A stretch of 64,000 nt of DNA from contig NZ_JAIVFP010000001.1 of assembly GCF_022760755.1 (NCBI RefSeq), positions 3,266,001 to 3,330,000 of the forward strand, given 5' to 3'. Every line of letters begins with the position of its first letter. The first letter of the stretch is position 1. Of this stretch, positions 27,447 through 35,559 are shown piece after piece. The stretch is from Candidatus Rhodoblastus alkanivorans (GTDB taxonomy: Bacteria > Pseudomonadota > Alphaproteobacteria > Rhizobiales > Beijerinckiaceae). Under the pieces are notes generated by a model, which worked only from the letters and a program-made list of their open reading frames with translations, searched no databases and had not been told where the DNA came from. The position numbers were made by a program, and so were the translations under genes.

Positions 27447-30400
27447 TCAGTGAAAATCCCGCGACTTCGGAATGACTCGCACATTGCGCGGGTGGCGGGC
27501 GCGGTCTGGATCGCCGCGCGCCGATTCCGACAGGCGCGAGAGTTCGTCGGAGCGATCGTAAATCCGCCGCCCCAGAAGATGGACCACGCCGGCCCAGCTC
27601 TTCTGGATGCGCCCCTCCACCGCCATCAGCCGCGAAGCCATGGTCGGCTTGCGATAGAGTTCGAACAAAGTCGAATAAAGCGCGACATTGACGACGCCGG
27701 TCTCGTCCTCCAGCGTGATGAAGATCATTTTGCCATTGCCCGGCCGCTGCCGCACGATAACGAGACCCGCCGCCTTCTTCCAGGCGCCGTCGCGGCAGAA
27801 CGGAAGATCGCTGGCGCGAATAAAATGGTCGCTCGCAAAGATCGGGCGTAAAATGCGCATCGGATGCGCGCGCAAGGACAGACGCAGGGTCTGATAATCG
27901 GCGACGACCTGTTCGCCGATCCGCAAATCCGGGAGTTCCGGATCTGGCTCGGCGCCCAGTTCCTCGACATTCGCCGCGGCGAACAGCGGCAGAGGCTTTG
28001 CCCCCGGCAGACGCCGCGCCGCCCACAATGCCGCGCGACGGTCGAGATTTTTTTCCGGCGCCAGGGACAAGGCGCGACAGGAGCGGAAGGCGTCGGCGTC
28101 GGCGATAATTTTCAGGCTGCGGACGGAAAGCCCGGCGCGGGCGGCGCAGGATTCGAGCGTTGCAAAACCCGTTTCGCGCACAGCGATGAGATGTTCCATC
28201 TCCTCCTTGACCAGCCCGCCGATCTGGCGAAAGCCGAGCCGCAACGCCAAGGCGTCGCCCGCCTGTTCCAGCGTGTTGTCCCAACACGAATGATTGATGT
28301 CCACGGGGCGAATTTCGACGCCATGCTCGCGCGCATCGCGCACGATCTGGGCCGGCGCATAGAAGCCCATGGGCTGCGCATTGAGAAGAGCGCAGGCGAA
28401 GACCGCCGGATGGCGGCATTTCAGCCAGGCGGAAACGTAAACAAGCTGGGCGAATGAGGCGGCGTGGCTCTCAGGAAAGCCATAAGAGCCGAAGCCTTTG
28501 ATCTGCTCGAAACAACGCTGGGCGAAATCGCGCGCATAGCCGCGCGCGCACATGCGCTCGACCATCATCGTCTCGAATTCGCCGATGGTTCCGAGATGCC
28601 GGAAGGTCGCCATGGCGCGCCGCAGGCGATTGGCCTCTGCTTCAGTGAATTTGGCGGCGACCATGGCGAGGCTCATCGCCTGTTCCTGGAACAGAGGCAC
28701 GCCGAGCGTCTTGCCGAGCACGCGATGCAATTCGTCGGGCGGGCCATGTTCCGGCGCCGGCGACGGGAAGCTGACCTTCTCCTCCCCCGCTCGGCGGCGC
28801 AGATAGGGATGGACCATGTCGCCTTGGATTGGACCCGGCCGCACGATCGCGACCTCGATCACCAGATCGTAGAATTTGCGCGGCCGCAGATGCGGCAGCA
28901 TGTTCATCTGCGCGCGGCTTTCGACCTGGAACACGCCGATCGAATCGCCTGTGCACAACATGTCATAGACAGCGCGGTCCTCGCGCGGGACATCGGCGAG
29001 GCCGATGCTCAGGCCTTCATGTTGCGCGAGCAAATCAAAACCCTTGCGGATGCAGGTGAGCATGCCGAGCGCGAGAATATCGACCTTCATCAGACCGAGC
29101 GCGTCGATGTCGTCCTTGTCCCATTCGATGAATGTGCGGTCGGGCATGGCGGCGTTGCCGATCGGCGCCAAAGAATCCAGACGCCCGCGCGTCAGGATAA
29201 ATCCGCCGACATGCTGCGAGAGATGGCGCGGAAAACCGAGAATCTTGCGCGCGAAAAACAGGACCTGCTCGATGATGGGATTGTCCGGATCGAGGCCGGT
29301 TTCGCCGATATGTTCCTTGTGCAGGCGCGGCGGCCCATAGGCGCCCCATTGCAGCGAACCGAGCGCGCCGATCATGTCCTCCGAAAGCCCGAAAACTTTG
29401 CCCATGTCGCGCAAGGCGCTGCGCGGGCGATAGGAAATCACTTCCGCCGCGAGTCCGGCGCGCTCGCGGCCGTATTTTTCATAGATGTGCTGGATGACCT
29501 CCTCGCGCCGCTCGTGCTCGAAATCGACATCGATATCCGGCGGCTCGCGCCGCTCCACGGAAATGAAGCGCGCGAAAAGCAGGTCGTTTTCGGCGGGATC
29601 GACGGAGGTGATTCCGAGCACATAACAGACCGCCGAATTGGCGGCGGAGCCGCGTCCCTGGCACAGAATATTCTTCTCGCGCGCGAAAGCGACGATGTCG
29701 TGAATGGTGAGGAAATAGGGCGCGTAATCGAGCTTCTTGATCAGCGCCAGTTCCTGATTGAGAAGGTCGCGCACCTTCTGCGGCGCGCCTTGAGGATAAC
29801 GTTTCGGCAAAGCGCGGCGGACCAGTTCCTCCAGCCAGGCCTGCGGCGTCCAGCCGGCGGGAACCGGCTCGTCAGGATATTCATAGGAGAGTTCGCGCAA
29901 ATGGAATTGCGCTTCCTTGAGAAAATTTTCGATTTCCTCGATCGCCTCCGGCGCATCGACGAAAAGCCGCGCCATTTCCTGCGGCTCTTTCAAATGCCGC
30001 TCGGCGTTGCTTTCAAGACGCCGTCCGGCCTCGGCGAGAGTCACATGTTCGCGCACACAGGTCAGCACGTCCTGCAAGGCGCGATCTTGCCGGTCGGCAT
30101 AGAGCGCGTCGTTCTGCGCCAGCAATCTGACGCCCTGTGCGCGCGCGATGTCCCGCAGGCGCAAAAGACGGCGGCGATCCGCGCCGTCGCGCGGCATATT
30201 GGCGCCGAGCCGAACGCGGCATGAGGCTGCGCGCAGACGCGCGATGGTTTGTTCGAGAATTTCGAAAGTCTGCATCGGGAGAACGATCAAGAGCAGGTCG
30301 CCGGCGTCGGCCGTGAGATCGTCGAGCGCGAGAAGACATTCGCCCTTTTTGGCGCGGCGTTTTCCGAGCGTGAGCAGGCGGCACAATTGGCCCCAGCCGG

Positions 30401-30689
30401 CGCGATTGGCTGGATAGGCGGCGACATCCGAAGCGCCGTCGGAAAAGACGAGGCGCGCGCCGGCGAGAAGCTTGAATTTTTTCGCGCGCGCGGAAAGCTC
30501 GCCGCCGGCACGCGCAAATTCCTCCAGCGCGCTGAGGGCACGCACGACGCCGGCCACGGAATTATGGTCGCACAGGCCGAGCCCGCCGTAATTCATGCGC
30601 AGCGCGGCGCCGATCAATTCCGCCGGCGGCGAGGCGCCGCGCAGGAAGGAATAATGGCTGGCGCAGACAAGTTCTGAGTAATGGCTCAC
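27447..30689 (-). CDS. dnaE2: Error-prone DNA polymerase III alpha, DnaE2 (ImuC)
   Basis: 1,080-residue C-family polymerase of the SOS mutasome, used for translesion synthesis with ImuB. N-terminal PHP domain (SELVCASHYSFLRGASPPAE; LCDHNSVAGV). Palm motifs include PDIDVDFEHERREEV and KVDILALGMLTCIRKGFDLL, with the catalytic aspartates. An OB-fold region lies near the C terminus. A GTG start overlaps the imuB stop (GTGA), giving translational coupling. It lacks the extended tau-binding tail of replicative DnaE1. Confidence 0.95.
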   Translation of the reverse strand: MSHYSELVCASHYSFLRGASPPAELIGAALRMNYGGLGLCDHNSVAGVVRALSALEEFARAGGELSARAKKFKLLAGARLVFSDGASDVAAYPANRAGWGQLCRLLTLGKRRAKKGECLLALDDLTADAGDLLLIVLPMQTFEILEQTIARLRAASCRVRLGANMPRDGADRRRLLRLRDIARAQGVRLLAQNDALYADRQDRALQDVLTCVREHVTLAEAGRRLESNAERHLKEPQEMARLFVDAPEAIEEIENFLKEAQFHLRELSYEYPDEPVPAGWTPQAWLEELVRRALPKRYPQGAPQKVRDLLNQELALIKKLDYAPYFLTIHDIVAFAREKNILCQGRGSAANSAVCYVLGITSVDPAENDLLFARFISVERREPPDIDVDFEHERREEVIQHIYEKYGRERAGLAAEVISYRPRSALRDMGKVFGLSEDMIGALGSLQWGAYGPPRLHKEHIGETGLDPDNPIIEQVLFFARKILGFPRHLSQHVGGFILTRGRLDSLAPIGNAAMPDRTFIEWDKDDIDALGLMKVDILALGMLTCIRKGFDLLAQHEGLSIGLADVPREDRAVYDMLCTGDSIGVFQVESRAQMNMLPHLRPRKFYDLVIEVAIVRPGPIQGDMVHPYLRRRAGEEKVSFPSPAPEHGPPDELHRVLGKTLGVPLFQEQAMSLAMVAAKFTEAEANRLRRAMATFRHLGTIGEFETMMVERMCARGYARDFAQRCFEQIKGFGSYGFPESHAASFAQLVYVSAWLKCRHPAVFACALLNAQPMGFYAPAQIVRDAREHGVEIRPVDINHSCWDNTLEQAGDALALRLGFRQIGGLVKEEMEHLIAVRETGFATLESCAARAGLSVRSLKIIADADAFRSCRALSLAPEKNLDRRAALWAARRLPGAKPLPLFAAANVEELGAEPDPELPDLRIGEQVVADYQTLRLSLRAHPMRILRPIFASDHFIRASDLPFCRDGAWKKAAGLVIVRQRPGNGKMIFITLEDETGVVNVALYSTLFELYRKPTMASRLMAVEGRIQKSWAGVVHLLGRRIYDRSDELSRLSESARGDPDRARHPRNVRVIPKSRDFH

Positions 30690-32224
30690 GCGAACAGCCC
30701 ATGCAAAAACCAGCGCGGCATGTCGTCGCCGCGTTCGTAAAGGCCACGCCGGAACAGCCAGAACCGCCGGCCCTCGATATCCTCGACACGGTAATAGTCG
30801 CGGGTCGGCTCCTGCATCCCGAAAACGGACCAATCCGGGACAATGCGCTCCGGCCCTTCGGCGCGCAAAATCTCGTGCATTTTCCGACGCCAGCGGAACC
30901 GCGCCGGGGGGCCGTCCGGGGCGAGCGCCAGAACCTCGACCGGCTGGGGCGGATCGAACAAGGTGAGCGGGCGCGCCGGAGGCTCGCCCGCCCGCGGCTT
31001 GGACCAGGTTTCGGCAGCGGCCGCGGCGACGGGGACGGCGCGGCTTTCGCGTTCCGGCTCATGGGCGTCGCCCTGCATGAAGCGCAAGACGCGCGCGCGG
31101 CCGAAACGCGTCGTCAGACGATCAAGCAATTCGCCGAGTTCCCGCTCGGCTTCCTGCGTTTCGGCGGCGGCGAAATCGCCTTGCGCGGAGTCGAAATTTT
31201 CCGCGCGCGGCACGGCCAGGCGCAGGGCGTCGAAACCGAACCCAGGATCGAGCGGATCGGCCAGGGAATCGAGCTTCTCATGAAACAGCAAGGCGAGGAT
31301 TTTCGGGTCGCGCGTTGGCTGCAGGGTTTCGACCGACAGCCGCCGCACAAAACCGTCGGCGCGGAAAAAACTCGCTTCGAATAAACGCCCGCCCTGGCTG
31401 CGCCGCTCCAAAAAAACTTTGGCCTCCTGGATCAGATCCATCAGAACGGCTTCGATGGACTCGCTTTGCGCCAGAGGCTCGGCGAAATGCCGCTCGACCA
31501 TGCAATCGGGCGGCGGACGCAAAGGCGTGACGCGCACATCCTCCCGTCCCAGCAAGCGCTCGATTCTATGCGGAAAATCGGCGCCGAAACGCGCTGCGAA
31601 AGCGCGCGCGGGACGGCAGGCAAGGTCGCCGATGGTTTTCAACCCGGCGCGGCTCAGGGCGAGCAGCTTATCGTCGTCAAGCTCCAGAGCGGCAAGCGGC
31701 AGGCGGGCGGCGGAGGCTGCCGCCTCGTCAGGAGAAAAGACGCCGCCTTCCGAAAAACAGGCCAAAGCGCGCGCGCAATCGGGCGTCTGCGCGAGAGCCG
31801 CGCGGGCGGAAAAGCCCAATGCCGCCAGATCCTTGCATGTAAGGGACGCAAGCCCGGCCTCGCCGCCGAACAAGTGAGCGCAACCCGTTACGTCGAGAAC
31901 GAGGCCATGCGGCTCGTCCAGAGCCGTCAGCGGCGTATAGCGTTCGCAATGCGCCGCCAGGGAAAGAAGGAGTTCATGATCCGCTCTGCGATCGGCCTCG
32001 GCGACGGCAAGCTGTGGGAGGCGGGCGCGAGCGTCCGCCAAGGTCAGGCCGGGCGCAAGTCCCTGGCGCAAAGCGGCGGGATTGAGCGCATAAAGTCTTT
32101 GCGCATTGTTTTTCTTTTCGACCAGCGCGAAAGGCGCCGCCTCATCCGGCGCGCCGCCAGCCTGGCGGGAACGCCACCGCTCCGTCGGCAGGAAAGGCAG
32201 GAACAGAGCCAGATAGCGCCGCAT
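30686..32224 (-). CDS. imuB: Y-family polymerase-like mutasome protein ImuB
   Basis: 512 residues. Non-catalytic Y-family-like adaptor that links DnaE2 and ImuA to the sliding clamp. Seen: the start MRRYLALFLPFLPTERW, LVLDVTGCAHLFGGE in the palm, helix-hairpin-helix LSRAGLKTIGDLACRPARAF, and near residue 425 PLTLFDPPQP, which fits a beta-clamp-binding motif. The ATG start overlaps the 3' end of imuA by 83 nt, a long but in-family overlap. A GTG further upstream is a weaker alternative. Confidence 0.92.
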   Translation of the reverse strand: MRRYLALFLPFLPTERWRSRQAGGAPDEAAPFALVEKKNNAQRLYALNPAALRQGLAPGLTLADARARLPQLAVAEADRRADHELLLSLAAHCERYTPLTALDEPHGLVLDVTGCAHLFGGEAGLASLTCKDLAALGFSARAALAQTPDCARALACFSEGGVFSPDEAAASAARLPLAALELDDDKLLALSRAGLKTIGDLACRPARAFAARFGADFPHRIERLLGREDVRVTPLRPPPDCMVERHFAEPLAQSESIEAVLMDLIQEAKVFLERRSQGGRLFEASFFRADGFVRRLSVETLQPTRDPKILALLFHEKLDSLADPLDPGFGFDALRLAVPRAENFDSAQGDFAAAETQEAERELGELLDRLTTRFGRARVLRFMQGDAHEPERESRAVPVAAAAAETWSKPRAGEPPARPLTLFDPPQPVEVLALAPDGPPARFRWRRKMHEILRAEGPERIVPDWSVFGMQEPTRDYYRVEDIEGRRFWLFRRGLYERGDDMPRWFLHGLFA

Positions 32225-33008
32225 TGTAAGTCTCGGCGGTTTCGCGAAAGAAGCCTCGGTCACGCTGCCACTCCAAACGCCAGGAACAATCGGCTGCGCC
32301 GCCGCGATGGCGCAGCAGCGTGACGAAAAAACGCGGCGCGCCCGGCGCATTGGCAAGCAAGGCGCGGGAATTTTGCGGGCGCGCGCGCCAGCGCGAAACG
32401 GCGGCGCTGGGCGGCGCCCTTGTCGCCTCGCCGGCGCAGATCCGCAGCAGGAAAAGCGTGACGCCGGACGATTCCGCCAATCGCGCCAAACGCAGGGTCG
32501 CGGTGAGATCAAGCGCGCGCGGCGCGCCGAAAATTTCGATCAGGGCGGCGCCGAGACCCTTGCAGCGCGCGGCTTCGACCCCCGCGCGCAAGACGGCCTC
32601 GGCGTCGCGTCCGCGCACCAGCGATAAGCCAGCGGGATCGGCGCCAAACTCCGCCAATCCGACGCCGTTCAGCCGCCCGGTCTCGCCGTCGAGAAAATCC
32701 TGCCTGGCCCAGAGCAGCGGCCGCCCCGGCGCCGCGCGCAGGGCAAGGGCGAGGCCGAAGCCGGCGGCGGCGGACCAGTCGCCGCCGCGCGGCGCCAGCA
32801 CTTCATGCAGGCCGGCGCGCTTCAACCCGCCGCCGAGAGCGGCGTCGACCTCCGCCGCGCCCAGAGAGAAACGTTCGGAGCGCTCCAGGGACGCGGCCCG
32901 AAAACCGCCCTCGCGCCGCGCCTCGATTTTGGCGAGCGCCAGACGCAAGGCGGCCAAAGTCTTTGCGCGGGGCGACGCATCGCCACGCCACGCATTGATC
33001 GCATGCAT
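32142..33008 (-). CDS. imuA: SOS mutasome protein ImuA
   Basis: 288 residues. RecA/SulA-like P-loop-fold protein of the imuA-imuB-dnaE2 damage-mutagenesis cassette. Typical features: ALGGGLKRAGLHEVLAPRGG, LWARQDFLDGETGRLNGVGL, and SGVTLFLLRI. Its C terminus (SWRLEWQRDRGFF) reads into imuB. An ATG at MHAINAWRGD is preferred; a TTG four codons upstream is the only longer choice. An SOS box lies 14-28 nt before this ATG. Confidence 0.9.
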   Translation of the reverse strand: MHAINAWRGDASPRAKTLAALRLALAKIEARREGGFRAASLERSERFSLGAAEVDAALGGGLKRAGLHEVLAPRGGDWSAAAGFGLALALRAAPGRPLLWARQDFLDGETGRLNGVGLAEFGADPAGLSLVRGRDAEAVLRAGVEAARCKGLGAALIEIFGAPRALDLTATLRLARLAESSGVTLFLLRICAGEATRAPPSAAVSRWRARPQNSRALLANAPGAPRFFVTLLRHRGGAADCSWRLEWQRDRGFFRETAETYNAALSGSVPAFPADGAVAFPPGWRRAG

Positions 33009-33021
33009 GGGCCAATCCAAT

Positions 33022-33036
33022 GTTCCTGTTATGTTC
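33022..33036. promoter_or_regulatory. LexA (SOS) box of imuA-imuB-dnaE2
   Basis: GTTC-N7-GTTC (GTTCCTGTTATGTTC), an exact match to the alphaproteobacterial LexA direct repeat (GAAC-N7-GAAC on the other strand). It sits immediately upstream of imuA, so the cassette should be induced by DNA damage. Confidence 0.88.
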
Positions 33037-33134
33037 TATAACAAAAACCGAAATCCATCCAGAGTCAAGCAGAGTCTCGGGAGCGCCAATCGGACATCCG
33101 TGATGTTTCTCGACGCCTTCGTCGGATCAAAACG

Positions 33135-33174
33135 CAAAAAAGCCCCGCCGCCGGCGTGAGCCGGACGGCGGGGC
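33135..33174 (-). terminator. Terminator at the left end of the prophage late operon
   Basis: On the minus strand GCCCCGCCG pairs with CGGCGGGGC, with an inner CCGGC/GCCGG stem and TCAC loop, followed by TTTTTT. It lies after the last leftward phage gene and stops late transcription before the imuA promoter region. Confidence 0.88.
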
Positions 33175-33208
33175 AGATGAGGTACAGCCAGATGGATCTC
33201 AGACGGGG

Positions 33209-33619
33209 CTAAACCCCGAAACCAGCATTCGTTCGCGCGGCGTGCAGTTCTCGCGTCGTCGCGTCCAGCGCCTTGCGCAACTCGACGACTTCCTGACGCA
33301 GGCCGTGGATTTCATCCTGTTGCGCCTGTATCCGGGCCGTCAGCAAATTAACCTGTCGTTCCCATGAATCGAGCACGGCCTTGACACGATCGTTGACTGC
33401 CTTTTCGAATTCGCCGGTCCGGCCGGCGACCAGTTCTTCTGCCTCGCTTTCCGTCTTGCGCGCCTGGGCGAGCATCAACTCGGACTCTGCATCCGTCTTT
33501 TTGTGTCCGAAAAAATGCTCAAGCAGTTTTTGCAGAAGAACCGGAGCGCCCAGAACGCCTAACGCCGTCGCCACAATATTCCACCAGGACGGCGCCGGTT
33601 GCCCGAGGCTGTCAGCCAT
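33209..33619 (-). CDS. Membrane-anchored coiled-coil protein of the lysis block
   Basis: 136 residues. N-terminal membrane segment (WWNIVATALGVLGAPVLLQKLL) followed by a long charged coiled coil (SELMLAQARKTESEAEELVA; LLTARIQAQQDEIHGLRQEV). The second ATG (MADSLGQPAPSWW) is chosen because AGGA lies 6 nt before it. Topology is like an inner-membrane spanin or a holin-associated protein, but no family is recognised. Last gene of the late operon. Confidence 0.6.
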   Translation of the reverse strand: MADSLGQPAPSWWNIVATALGVLGAPVLLQKLLEHFFGHKKTDAESELMLAQARKTESEAEELVAGRTGEFEKAVNDRVKAVLDSWERQVNLLTARIQAQQDEIHGLRQEVVELRKALDATTRELHAARTNAGFGV

Positions 33620-33676
33620 GGTCATTCCTTTCGGCGGCTTCGCCGCTCTCTTGTCCGCAACTTTGAGGAAACGCGG

Positions 33677-33742
33677 CTATGCCGCCGCGAGGAAGAAGAA
33701 GAGGAGCAAAACCAAGATCGGAGCGAGCAACTCCATCGTCAT
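33677..33742 (-). CDS. 21-residue hydrophobic peptide
   Basis: MTMELLAPILVLLLFFFLAAA: a single membrane segment. Its ATG overlaps the stop of the preceding holin-like gene (ATGA), and AAGGA lies 7 nt upstream, so it is well placed for coupled translation. Probably a small lysis-related membrane peptide; no family. Confidence 0.5.
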   Translation of the reverse strand: MTMELLAPILVLLLFFFLAAA

Positions 33743-34338
33743 TTCATTTCCTTGCGCGACAGGATGCGCTTGACCTGCGCGGGAAGCAGCGGAGCCGGCG
33801 ACGCCGTTCCGACGCCCTTTTCATAGGTCCGCGCCCCGGCAAGCATGGCGTATTGCGCCGCCATGATCGCATAGCTCGACGGATCGAGCGGCGCGGCGTA
33901 GCCGGTCGCCGCTACGATCTGATAAAGCGTCAACAGCGGGCCCGTCAGCCACATTTGCAATGGCCGAGCGCCGGCGAAGAAAATCTTCGACCAGATCGGC
34001 ATGTCGACCGCCAGATAGGCCGCGTTCTGGTCGGCCTGCAATTTCGCGAAATCGAGCGCGCTCTGGAGATCATCCTTGTGCCTGCCCTCAATCGCCTGAA
34101 CCTTTACCGCTGCATTCGGATCGGCGCCGATCTTCTCGGCCAGTGCGGCAGGATCGTCGGCCGCGCCGCCCACCACATCCGCCAGGCTGTTCAGCACGAC
34201 GGGCAGAACCATATTAAGTGGAAAAGGCGCGGCCGTCGAAACGGTCGAGCCAGCGCGAAAAGCAGCGCCGAGGATCGGGGCGCCGGCCTTTTCGACAGCG
34301 TTCGCTAGGGGGCCGAGGGTTGAAAAATCAAAGGCCAT
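33739..34338 (-). CDS. Holin-like protein (3TM-type, GTA-associated)
   Basis: 199 residues. The C-terminal half has hydrophobic stretches (MPIWSKIFFAGARPLQMWLT; GPLLTLYQIVAATGYAA), as in the 3TM-type holin family found with GTA and alphaproteobacterial phage endolysins. The N-terminal half is a short soluble region. Start MAFDFSTLGP chosen because GGGA precedes it; it overlaps the 27-residue ORF upstream. Confidence 0.65.
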   Translation of the reverse strand: MAFDFSTLGPLANAVEKAGAPILGAAFRAGSTVSTAAPFPLNMVLPVVLNSLADVVGGAADDPAALAEKIGADPNAAVKVQAIEGRHKDDLQSALDFAKLQADQNAAYLAVDMPIWSKIFFAGARPLQMWLTGPLLTLYQIVAATGYAAPLDPSSYAIMAAQYAMLAGARTYEKGVGTASPAPLLPAQVKRILSRKEMK

Positions 34339-34411
34339 AGACCGCATCCCAGAAAGATTGGCATTCGGCCCAGGCCATCAAACCGACGGCGCATTGAATC
34401 GCCACAAGCAT
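34328..34411 (-). CDS. 27-residue ORF between endolysin and holin genes
   Basis: MLVAIQCAVGLMAWAECQSF and seven more residues. It begins 1 nt after the endolysin stop with GGGG 6 nt upstream, and its stop overlaps the start of the next gene. The packing suggests translational coupling, possibly a leader that couples holin translation to endolysin. No homology recognised. Confidence 0.38.
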   Translation of the reverse strand: MLVAIQCAVGLMAWAECQSFWDAVYGL

Positions 34412-34412
34412 G

Positions 34413-35213
34413 TCACGCCCCCTTCGCCGCTTTGGTCAAAGCCTGCGCCGCGTCGCTATGTTTTTTTGCCGCCAGCGTGAGCCAAGCGACCGCGCCGACA
34501 AGGGCGACGCCGCCAACGACCAGCGCTGCGGCGCTGCTCGCGCCGACAGTCGCATGAGCGGCCACGATCGGACTGACGCCCTGCGGCACGGCCGGCGCGG
34601 CGACGAGGGCCGCGCTGCTGGCGATACTCCCTTTGATGGCCGCTTTGGCCTTTTCCTCTTTCACGGTCTGAAGCAGGGCGCCTTTCAGATCGGCGAGCGC
34701 CGCTGCCGCCTTTTTGGTATAGGCCAGCCGCCGCGCATAGCCGTTCTCGCCGCCGTTAACCAGTTTGGTCACAGTCTGGATCAGCCCACGGTCGGCGTAA
34801 GCGTTGATCCCGCGCTTCTTCCAGAACCACGCCGCGACGAGGGCCGCCGCGGGGAAATCCGCCGCGCGCGCGGGATCGGTTTCGAGCGGCAGCCCAAGCG
34901 CCGCGCCTGCTTGCCTGTAATTGGCGCGGCCGGTGAGCTGGATAACCCCGCGGCCCTTGAAGCGCGGCCCATCGCCAGGCTGGGTGTTGCCAAGGTCCTT
35001 GCGGCCATTATAGGCCTTCCCGCTCGCATATTCTGTCGTCGTGGCGAAGCCCGCGCTTTCCTCCGCGCATTGGCCGATGAAAGCCGCGAGCCGGTTCGGC
35101 GTGGAGATGTCGGCACAGCTGATGCAAGATTGCATGGCGTCGGCGAAACCCTCGATTATCGAGGGCTTGCCATGCGGACAAACGGCAAGAAGAACCTTGC
35201 GGAAATCAGTCAT
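34413..35213 (-). CDS. GH19 endolysin with C-terminal membrane segment
   Basis: 266 residues. The chitinase-19/lysozyme domain (1-175) includes FIGQCAEESAGFATTTEYAS with the catalytic Glu near residue 51-52, NGRKDLGN, GRGVIQLTGRANYRQAGAAL, and VNGGENGYARR. An alanine-rich linker follows and then one membrane segment (AAALVVGGVALVGAVAWLTL), ending in a basic tail. Hydrolyses peptidoglycan at lysis. The start overlaps the upstream holin stop (ATGA). The membrane tail is unusual for this family. Confidence 0.85.
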   Translation of the reverse strand: MTDFRKVLLAVCPHGKPSIIEGFADAMQSCISCADISTPNRLAAFIGQCAEESAGFATTTEYASGKAYNGRKDLGNTQPGDGPRFKGRGVIQLTGRANYRQAGAALGLPLETDPARAADFPAAALVAAWFWKKRGINAYADRGLIQTVTKLVNGGENGYARRLAYTKKAAAALADLKGALLQTVKEEKAKAAIKGSIASSAALVAAPAVPQGVSPIVAAHATVGASSAAALVVGGVALVGAVAWLTLAAKKHSDAAQALTKAAKGA

Positions 35214-35473
35214 TGCGGCGCCCTTGCGCTGATGTGAGAGGTGAGCTCGGCGATCGTCCGGTCCTTCGACTGCGACCCACGCGACGATCCGACCCAATAG
35301 CCGACGACAGTGGAGAAGGCGGCGATCACGCCGCCGCCGAGCTGGTTGAGATAGGTCACCTGCCAGTCGGCAAGCGGCGCCGAGCGTGTGACGACAAGCG
35401 CCGTCACGGCTCCGAGCAAAAGAATGACGAGCGCCGACACGATGGCCGACGCGAATGTATTGTCGCGATCCAT
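35210..35473 (-). CDS. Small holin-like membrane protein
   Basis: 87 residues with two hydrophobic segments (ASAIVSALVILLLGAVTALV; LGGGVIAAFSTVVGYWVGSS) and a charged C terminus (RGSQSKDRTIAEL), a class II holin layout. Directly upstream of and coupled to the endolysin gene. Confidence 0.65.
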   Translation of the reverse strand: MDRDNTFASAIVSALVILLLGAVTALVVTRSAPLADWQVTYLNQLGGGVIAAFSTVVGYWVGSSRGSQSKDRTIAELTSHISARAPQ

Positions 35474-35559
35474 TCGAAGTTTCCGGAGAGCGGGAGCGCC
35501 CCCGCGTCACGAGGGTCCCCGAAGACGAATTGTTGGGGAAAAACCGGCGCAGGCCGAGC

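Noticed and set aside
28464-30224. Plus-strand ORF opposite dnaE2
   Set aside because: dnaE2 is certain on the minus strand; this frame is a composition effect.
32142-32224. Long imuA-imuB overlap as a sign of frameshift
   Set aside because: Both frames keep family sequence to their ends and the imuB start matches the family, so an overlap of 83 nt is accepted.
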